Assembly: GCA_038326995.1 (NCBI GenBank)
Contig: JBBQKP010000020.1
Coordinates: 1-27,615 of the forward strand
DNA from: JBBQKP01 sp038326995
GTDB lineage: Bacteria > Planctomycetota > Phycisphaerae > Tepidisphaerales > Tepidisphaeraceae
Length of the DNA stretch: 27,615 nt
Reading direction: 5' to 3'
Numbering within the stretch: position 1 is the stretch's first letter; each line of letters starts with the position of its first letter. The notes below the pieces were generated by a model. The model was not told where the DNA came from, ran no database searches, and worked only from the letters and a program-made list of their open reading frames with translations. This document shows, in pieces, positions 22,701 to 27,615 of the stretch. Made by a program: the position numbers and the translations under genes.

Positions 22701-24120
22701 CGTCTTCAATCAGCGACGCGAGCGGTACGACCGCGTCGGGCGTTCGCTCTTCGTTGCGGCGAGGATTTTCGATGAACACGGCCGCGATGGAATCGGGCCT
22801 GACTTCGATCTGATACTCGGCCGAGAGCGCGCCGGAAAGGCCGTCGATGTCGATCGCGTCGAGCATGACTTTCGCACTCGATGTGGCGCGGAAGCGAGCA
22901 ATGGCTCTCGTTCTCGCGGCCGTCGTTGCAGCCGCCATCATTCCGTCAGTTTCGTGATCACCCACTGCGCGGTTAATGGTCCAAGTCTCGTCCAACATGG
23001 TTTGGCCTTGTGCATTTGCGCTGATAAATCGCGGCAATGTTTCGGCCGAGAGCGGCTTGTTGAATGTGAACGTAATCTGGATTTCTGAACCTTCGACCGC
23101 GCTGATCGGCCGGGCGGCCGGGTCGAACTCGATGGGAAGAGTGTCCGTCGCGTACGTAGGCGGCGAGACACGAGCGACGACTTGATTCAGTGCGAGCCGG
23201 GGAACGATCTCGACCTCAACAGGCTGCGTCTGATCGTCGCCGGCGGAAATCGTGAAGCGCAGAGTCGAATCATTTGTCTGGCTCGCGCCACTTGTAGTTG
23301 AACGCCGCTCGTTCGCGCTGGTGAAGACTCGCGTTTCGATTGAAGCGGTGTACGTGCCGTCCGCCTCGCGTGACATGACCTGAAGCTGGTCGCCTGCGGC
23401 GCCTTGTTCGACTTTCAACACGGGTTTGATGTCGGGCGAATCGCCGGCGGTCAGGCGGATTCGCAGTTCAATTTTTTCGCCCGCGGCGATGCGTGCGGGC
23501 GTGGTCGACTCGATCGAGATCGCTTGTCGCTTCGGCCAGACGACGTTGGAGAACGGGTTGAATAGGCGCGACGCGAGGATGGAGCGATTCTGCTCGCCCA
23601 CGAACGTCGCCAGGCCGATGACGCCGGCAAGTGCGAACGCGCCGATAGCGACGGCGTGCACGGTTGGCTTGTACCTGAGGATCAACGAGAAATCGGTTGT
23701 GGCGGCGAGCTGTGTCGCTTCCTTGATGACCGCATCGGTCATTGACGTTGAGCCAGTCGAATGGGCAATCGTTGATTTAGAGCCATTAACTGGCGTGATA
23801 AACTGAACCGCCGAGCGAAGCCGGTCGGCGAACTTCGGATGTGCCGCCTCGACTCGACCCGCAATTTCGCCCAGCCCGATCGGAGTGGTCCAAGGTGTGA
23901 TGACGCGCCGAATCAAAACGATGCCCGCCAAAGCCGTTGAACCGACGACGACGGCAAGACGCGGGACGCGCGGAAGGTGAAGAAAATAATCGAGCGAAGC
24001 GGCCGCGATCAAAAGACCCGCGACGAGCGCGACGACGATGCCCACGCCGTGAAATACGGAGAGTTGACGAACGCGAGTTCGCAGTGTTTTGAGTTTGTCG
24101 AAGAGATCGTTTGTGGTCAT
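19717..24120 (-). CDS. Very large DUF4175-like membrane protein with Gln-rich coiled coils
   Basis: A 1467-residue protein, the largest here. Three transmembrane segments (about 25-46, 54-71, 146-167) are followed by beta-rich domains (about 190-500), then a long Gln/Ala/Arg-rich coiled coil with repeated LAKQLNELRKTM-type segments, e.g. EQQLADLQEQLANLIARQSA. A tract of 13 Gly lies near 1168-1180, and a Gly-Gln/Ser-Gln low-complexity stretch near 1375-1390. The C-terminus is charged (LEETAREWGTISPRLRGPVLES). This is the layout of DUF4175-type proteins found next to VWA genes in planctomycetes and other Gram-negatives. GGAG lies 7 nt before the ATG at 24120 (a GTG at 24129 overlaps it). It starts 87 bp after the VWA gene and overlaps the cyclase-fold gene by 4 bp. 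The function is unknown; a scaffold or tether across the envelope is inference. Confidence 0.8.
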   Translation of the reverse strand: MTTNDLFDKLKTLRTRVRQLSVFHGVGIVVALVAGLLIAAASLDYFLHLPRVPRLAVVVGSTALAGIVLIRRVITPWTTPIGLGEIAGRVEAAHPKFADRLRSAVQFITPVNGSKSTIAHSTGSTSMTDAVIKEATQLAATTDFSLILRYKPTVHAVAIGAFALAGVIGLATFVGEQNRSILASRLFNPFSNVVWPKRQAISIESTTPARIAAGEKIELRIRLTAGDSPDIKPVLKVEQGAAGDQLQVMSREADGTYTASIETRVFTSANERRSTTSGASQTNDSTLRFTISAGDDQTQPVEVEIVPRLALNQVVARVSPPTYATDTLPIEFDPAARPISAVEGSEIQITFTFNKPLSAETLPRFISANAQGQTMLDETWTINRAVGDHETDGMMAAATTAARTRAIARFRATSSAKVMLDAIDIDGLSGALSAEYQIEVRPDSIAAVFIENPRRNEERTPDAVVPLASLIEDDLGLDAADLMVASVGKDKVGPPIRVGLVEAGKSLAGRDLIRLDDQSNRLRYRSSYDWPLADTGIPLKPGDTIEYFVRALDNYDVDGKRHAFGESSRLRIKIISQEQLAARAVDELRQIRSMVQQVRDAQARLAQETTGLSEDLAKKPAADDADLAIANRLQQQQSTQTSATRQLAKQLNELRKTMAENRSTAKDLDQTARDSAAALDAVAEEPMRKSSESLTGGAEKNASSKDRQAAIEKSREEQADAVRRLDGVLSRLGDVGSLRNTIDNVQRLLEQQREIGQKLRDEARKNAGKSPEQLTPQERAAMDALAKEQEALADATEAASQRMAEQAKEMQQNDPAASQSLAEAAKTAQQQKVSQQQRDSARESRRNKQSAAAAAQRQAELGLEMMLTQLRQAEDRKLRQLEQQLADLQEQLANLIARQSAHNLDNILSRDAKGTIDPAVFIRLQELSGRVQEKEGEVDIAIQARVEIAAQSVSQERTFRNTRDVAASAEKVEGGAEIASMLSRASTSMERAIVHLRNQKTADAYDPPQVEALARLEQAKQTVDDKRAEAQQEIEQQQQAAIRAEFERIRAEQVQVNADTTRVDSSRGADGNLARSQLVKLGQLPPQQSKLRDEITKLDQRLTSSGGVVFVWANQRLAASMRKVQDKLAQQDTGTQVQRSQARLISDLDAMIASMMTEPKPRRFEQAGGGGGGGGGGGGGPKLPPEVELRLARALQQQVADETINANDDQKARPPVDENAQTEFVRRVTEISDQQAELRKVLDEMLSRASKGKSTLGPEKQELVALPEEANKQDLDDADLDAQLLGGNETADESASMLERLGDRMTRSRQRLAIDNDPGEITQLVQNEIVKTLGELVEEARQEEPPPSDGKPPPGGNAQASGKPSKEQANTQGKNQGQGQSQGQSQGQGQDQQGTTSAADSNAKGPAGMDPDNSDAKPLEETAREWGTISPRLRGPVLESRDETILERYRRLVEDYSRAVSEEAGKR
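19951..19996 (-). repeat. 6-bp-unit low-complexity tract encoding GQ/SQ
   Basis: CTGACC/CTGACT units repeat about seven to eight times on the plus strand and encode a GQGQSQGQSQGQGQ tract near the C-terminus of the DUF4175-like protein. Confidence 0.9.
20581..20619 (-). repeat. Poly-glycine codon tract
   Basis: A run of CCN triplets on the plus strand (CCACCACCACCTCCG...) encodes 13 consecutive glycines in the DUF4175-like protein, between a Glu/Pro-Arg-rich segment and a PKLPPEVE segment. Confidence 0.9.
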
Positions 24121-24207
24121 GCGCGACACTCCGTAACCAGTAATCCGTCACTTTTATACTTACATGATCGCGAAGATTTCGTCGGCCTATTTTCTTGCGA
24201 CACACGA

Positions 24208-26691
24208 TCAGATCAGCCCTGCTTTTTTCCGGCCGATCCATTCGGAAAGCAGCAGACCCACGAGAAGCAGAAACACGATCGGCGCACCCCACAATAGCCT
24301 TGATTGCTGCTGCGGGATTATTTTTTTTGCGCTGGTGATGACCGAAGGAATCGTGTTGGCGTCTTTTGCTTCGATCACACGCCCGCCGGTTGCTTGTGCC
24401 AGTGCGGTGAGTGCGGCTTCGTCGGCCTCGGGTGTTTCGAACTCCACGCGGGGCACGCCCACTTCGATCGCCTGGCGAATCATATCCGAATCGCCGACGG
24501 CCGGCAGAACCGCCTGGAGCACGCCCGCCTGATCAGCGGGGAATGAGCCGGTGAAGCGATCGGGCTCATCAAGCAGGCGAGTGAGCACGACTTCTCTCAG
24601 TGCTCGGCCCGATTCGTCAGCTACTTGGACGCGCAGCTCGCCGGGAAGTTGCCGCGAAAGTTCGCCGTCAGGGACACGCACGGAAAGCCGAACCTGCTCG
24701 CCCAGTTGATAGCTCGGCCGATCGATTGAAAACGCGAGCTTGCGCTGGCCGAGTTTTCGCCCGCGTGCGAGATATCGAAGCGACTGCACCCAGAAGCTGT
24801 TGAACTGGCCCTCGCCCGTGTAGAACCGCCATCGCCAGGTTTCGTCCAGGCCGCTGAAGAACGTTCGACCCGCGCCGTATCGACCAACGACGACCAGCGG
24901 CGATGGCTTGCCGTCGGGGCCGGTCGAGGTCGGATGTTGTGCCAGCACCTGCGCGACGCCCGGCTTTGCGGTGACGTCTCTGCAGAACCAAAAGAGCGGC
25001 TGAATGGTGTCCTTGATATATTCGTCGTTGACCTGACTGTCGGGGAAGAAACGGAAGATGCCGCCTTCACGACCGGCCGGGGTGAGGACCGGCCTGAAGC
25101 CTTCGGAGATCACGGCTTGAGAATTTCCGGGTTGTCCGGCGGCACCGGCGTTGCCAGCACGACCGGGCCTGACTGCTCCTGAAGACGCTCCGGCGACGCG
25201 CGACACATCCACCGGCAAGAGCAATTCAATTGACGTGCTGCGATACGCCTGCGGGGCCGACCTTGGCCCGGCGATCATTCCAAACCCGCCGCCGAGTTTG
25301 CCTACGAATTCTTCGATGAGCTGAAGCTGCCCGTCCGTGAATTGACGCGGATCGACGTCACCAATCACCACGACGTCGTAATCTTTCAGTTCGTCAATCG
25401 TGAGCGGGAATCGCGAGATGGGACGGTCGCCATCCTGTGCGAAGTCGCTGTCGCTGCTGGTGAGAAGCGTGCTGACTTCGACCGTGCGATCGCGAATGAG
25501 TTCCTGACGCAAGTAGCGGAACTCCCACCGTGGGTAGCCGTCGATGAGCAGGACGGCGATCGACGAATCAACGACATCGAGCCTGAGTTCGCGCTGATTG
25601 TCGCGCGGGTCGACCTCGCCCGCGACGGGGTCGAGCGTGACGCGAAGCGTTCGCTGGCCGATCTCGGTGGGGATGAATTGCAGGTCGACCTCCTGCGTGG
25701 CATCGGTTGGAAAGCGAATCGTCTTTTCAACCGGCCTGCCATCGATGTCGCGCACGGGCTGGCCCAGTTCATCAGTCAGACGCGCAGTGACTGGCTGTTC
25801 GGGCGACAGGCCGTTCGCACGAACACGAACTCGCACGTTGACAATGTCACCCTGAAAAACCGCATCCTCGGCGATGGCTTGCTCGATCTGCACGTTGGAA
25901 AGTCCCGACGTCTGGCCGAGTCGAACCGCGAATAATTTCGGCAGGCCGTCTTGTCTTGCCTGGCGTGCGAGTTCAACGGTCGTGCGATTCTTCGCAGCGC
26001 CCGACGTCTCGCGGCCGTCGGTGAGCACGAGCGCGCCTGCGAGACGCTGGCCGCGAAAATCACGCGATACCGATTCAAGCGCATCGACCAGATTTGTCGA
26101 AAGACCGGTCGCCTTGATGCTGGAGAGGGAGGCCAAGTCGATGGGTTCCGCGGCGCGGCTGAACCTGTACAGCTTGATGTCGTGCGTCCTGGCGAGTTGT
26201 TTGATGAGTGACTGCTCGCCGGTGTTCAGCAAATCGACGGCCGCGTCGAATCGCGATTTTGGAATTTCTGCGGTGCCCGCATCGCTGATCGCCATCGAGA
26301 GTGAATCGTCAACCAAAATCGCCAGCACGCTCGGCTCAATGCGGCTGGTGGTCAGCGTCAGACTCGGCCGATTGAGAAGGACCAGAAGCAGCAGCAGGAA
26401 TGTGCCGCGAAGAATTGCCAGGCCCAGGTTGGAAATTTTGAATTTGCCGACGCCATCAGCAACGCCCGCGCCAGCACTCGCACCAGCACCAAATCGCGCG
26501 CCAGCCCCCGCGCGCACGCGATAGCCCAGCCAGACGACGACGGCGATCAACACGATCATCACGACGTTCCAAGTCGCATGGCCCACGGATTCCGCGAGCG
26601 GCCAGCGCGGATCAAACCGCATGGACACATCGCCCTGGCGTTGGAGGAATCCCGAATCCAGACCCAGCAATAGTTCGAGCAATCGGTTCAT
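24208..26691 (-). CDS. VWA-domain membrane protein with a GATase-1-like domain
   Basis: An 827-residue inner-membrane protein. TM1 is about 41-57 and TM2 92-108. A von Willebrand factor A domain follows with the MIDAS motif D128-D-S130-L-S132 and VLTDGRETSGA further on, so it likely binds a metal-dependent protein partner. From about 435 on, YDVVVIGDVDPRQF, LIEEFVGKLGGGFGMIAG and YGAGRTFFSGLDETWRW form a class-I glutamine-amidotransferase-like fold; the usual nucleophilic Cys is not seen, so it is probably non-catalytic. A last helix is about 797-820. A Gly/Ala-rich stretch (61-82) lies between the TMs. The ATG at 26691 overlaps the stop of the BatA-like gene (ATGA). Related genes in planctomycetes sit beside MoxR and DUF58. 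The function is not established. Confidence 0.8.
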   Translation of the reverse strand: MNRLLELLLGLDSGFLQRQGDVSMRFDPRWPLAESVGHATWNVVMIVLIAVVVWLGYRVRAGAGARFGAGASAGAGVADGVGKFKISNLGLAILRGTFLLLLLVLLNRPSLTLTTSRIEPSVLAILVDDSLSMAISDAGTAEIPKSRFDAAVDLLNTGEQSLIKQLARTHDIKLYRFSRAAEPIDLASLSSIKATGLSTNLVDALESVSRDFRGQRLAGALVLTDGRETSGAAKNRTTVELARQARQDGLPKLFAVRLGQTSGLSNVQIEQAIAEDAVFQGDIVNVRVRVRANGLSPEQPVTARLTDELGQPVRDIDGRPVEKTIRFPTDATQEVDLQFIPTEIGQRTLRVTLDPVAGEVDPRDNQRELRLDVVDSSIAVLLIDGYPRWEFRYLRQELIRDRTVEVSTLLTSSDSDFAQDGDRPISRFPLTIDELKDYDVVVIGDVDPRQFTDGQLQLIEEFVGKLGGGFGMIAGPRSAPQAYRSTSIELLLPVDVSRVAGASSGAVRPGRAGNAGAAGQPGNSQAVISEGFRPVLTPAGREGGIFRFFPDSQVNDEYIKDTIQPLFWFCRDVTAKPGVAQVLAQHPTSTGPDGKPSPLVVVGRYGAGRTFFSGLDETWRWRFYTGEGQFNSFWVQSLRYLARGRKLGQRKLAFSIDRPSYQLGEQVRLSVRVPDGELSRQLPGELRVQVADESGRALREVVLTRLLDEPDRFTGSFPADQAGVLQAVLPAVGDSDMIRQAIEVGVPRVEFETPEADEAALTALAQATGGRVIEAKDANTIPSVITSAKKIIPQQQSRLLWGAPIVFLLLVGLLLSEWIGRKKAGLI

Positions 26692-27615
26692 GCCCGGCCC
26701 TTCTTCAAGACAGACAGCCGCGGCGACTTTGTTCCGCCGAATCGATGGGCGAGAAGCACTTCAGACGCGGCCAGAATCAAGAGAGCCAGCATGAGCACCC
26801 AGCCGAAATCGAACGAACGCGGGTCGGCAAGAATGCCCGACGAAGAATCAGAATTTTCGTCGTTCGCAGCGTCTATTGCGGCGTCAGAATTCGGCGCATT
26901 TTCGTCGAATGAACCGCGGCGAATGTCGATTGTGATGTCGCCGAACTTCTCGCGAATTTCTGCGTCGCTAAGCGTCCGCACGTCCGCCTCTCTCGCAGGG
27001 ATATTGACCGCAACGGGCCAGCGCGTCGCACCGGCTTCGAGTGAATAAACGCCCGGCTCAAAGAGTGGTGCCGACCGCCATGTCGGTGCGGATTCGGATG
27101 ATGCGTCTCGGTCGAGCGCGATCAATCTGCGACTGGCATCAAAGAGCTGCGGGGTGCCCGCGAGCGCGAGGCCGCTCGGCAAGGTGAGCGATTGGCCGCA
27201 CGAGAGATTGAGCCATGAGACGCCGCCGCCCGTGCTGGCGGAAAGCAGTTCATGAATCAACGCGACATACGCACCGGTCTTGGCGACCAGCGCGGTCCAC
27301 TCGGCGTCGCCGCTGGTGGCGACGGTGATGATTCGGCCGTTGCCCAGACTGTGAAGCAGGATCGCGGGGTCGCCCATCTGCCCGGGGGTCACTGATGTGA
27401 ATCGCAACACGACCTGCGCCTGTCCCGGCTCGATGCGCCAATATGTAAATGTCTGCGCGGTATCAAGGCCAGATCGCTGCGAATCGCGGAAGGCGGAGAG
27501 AATCGGGTGCGGCTGACGCGAGTTGAAGTCGAATGTGAAGCCGCGCGTTTCGCCGGGCGAGGTTTGGTCCGGCTGTTCCAGGCTAGTTGCTTGTGATTCA
27601 CTCGCCTGAGATTCA
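26688..27615 (-). CDS. BatA-like membrane protein (N-terminus beyond the window)
   Basis: The frame is open to the right edge (308 residues seen), so the gene is 5'-truncated. The visible part resembles the C-terminal half of BatA/VWA-type proteins: a beta-rich region FTFDFNSRQPHPILSAF, GDPAILLHSLGNGRIITVAT (a GATase-like strand-turn), VYSLEAGATRWPVAVNIP, LSDAEIREKFGDI, a Ser/Asp/Asn-rich linker, and a C-terminal helix FGWVLMLALLILAASEVLLAHRFG near the end. The N-terminal BatA domain (two helices, usually LFLNP...) would lie outside. An internal GTG at 27410 is not the true start. It overlaps the VWA gene by 4 bp. It is the most upstream visible member of the right-hand operon. Confidence 0.75.
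   Translation of the reverse strand, partial: ESQASESQATSLEQPDQTSPGETRGFTFDFNSRQPHPILSAFRDSQRSGLDTAQTFTYWRIEPGQAQVVLRFTSVTPGQMGDPAILLHSLGNGRIITVATSGDAEWTALVAKTGAYVALIHELLSASTGGGVSWLNLSCGQSLTLPSGLALAGTPQLFDASRRLIALDRDASSESAPTWRSAPLFEPGVYSLEAGATRWPVAVNIPAREADVRTLSDAEIREKFGDITIDIRRGSFDENAPNSDAAIDAANDENSDSSSGILADPRSFDFGWVLMLALLILAASEVLLAHRFGGTKSPRLSVLKKGRA

Overview
The window is moderately GC-rich bacterial chromosome with about 22 protein genes, one tRNA and several families of short repeats. It most likely comes from a planctomycete (Planctomycetota, possibly Phycisphaerae). The reasons are the block encoding BatA-like, VWA, DUF4175-like and terpenoid-cyclase-fold proteins, the zinc-ribbon membrane protein, the scarcity of Shine-Dalgarno sites together with TTG and GTG starts, and the intergenic palindromes. 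The assignment rests on gene content recognised by eye, not on a phylogeny. No phage, insertion sequence, CRISPR array or rRNA is visible.

Left part (1-5050). A minus-strand run reads type III pantothenate kinase (coaX), a minimal MnmE-like GTPase, a voltage-gated cation channel and shikimate kinase (cut by the left edge). A 601-bp spacer with a long inverted repeat separates it from plus-strand genes for a lone FliN/SpoA-domain protein and dihydrodipicolinate reductase (dapB). A tRNA-Ser(GGA) follows on the minus strand.

Middle part (5050-17210). These are mostly single genes in both directions: a secreted TPR protein, an orphan HicB-like protein, a GT4 glycosyltransferase, a DUF418 membrane protein divergent from a lipase-like hydrolase, a TIM-barrel isomerase/epimerase-like protein, a lipoprotein, gatC, a PhoD-like phosphatase, a zinc-ribbon membrane protein, mscL with a clear terminator, and a fungal-type cytosine deaminase. 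The gaps here carry palindromes of the form CACAGGTC-nnn-GACCTGTG whose stems show compensatory changes, plus an 84-bp element present twice.

Right part (17343-27615). Five minus-strand genes form one apparent operon entering from beyond the right edge: a BatA-like membrane protein (N-terminus missing), a VWA/GATase-like membrane protein, a 1467-residue DUF4175-like coiled-coil membrane protein, a secreted cyclase-fold (alpha/alpha toroid) protein and a secreted protein with an NPCBM-like C-terminus. Three of the four junctions are 4-bp ATGA overlaps, so the products are probably made in linked amounts and may form an envelope complex. This is the best candidate in the window for an undescribed system. 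Its relatives in planctomycetes usually lie next to MoxR and DUF58 genes, which would be outside the window.

Most enzymes are ordinary housekeeping. The oddities are a CoaX with Ala in place of the first-motif Asp, an MnmE relative lacking the catalytic C-terminal Cys, a channel with a Gly-containing TLEGWAD filter, and in-frame low-complexity repeats in five exported or membrane proteins.
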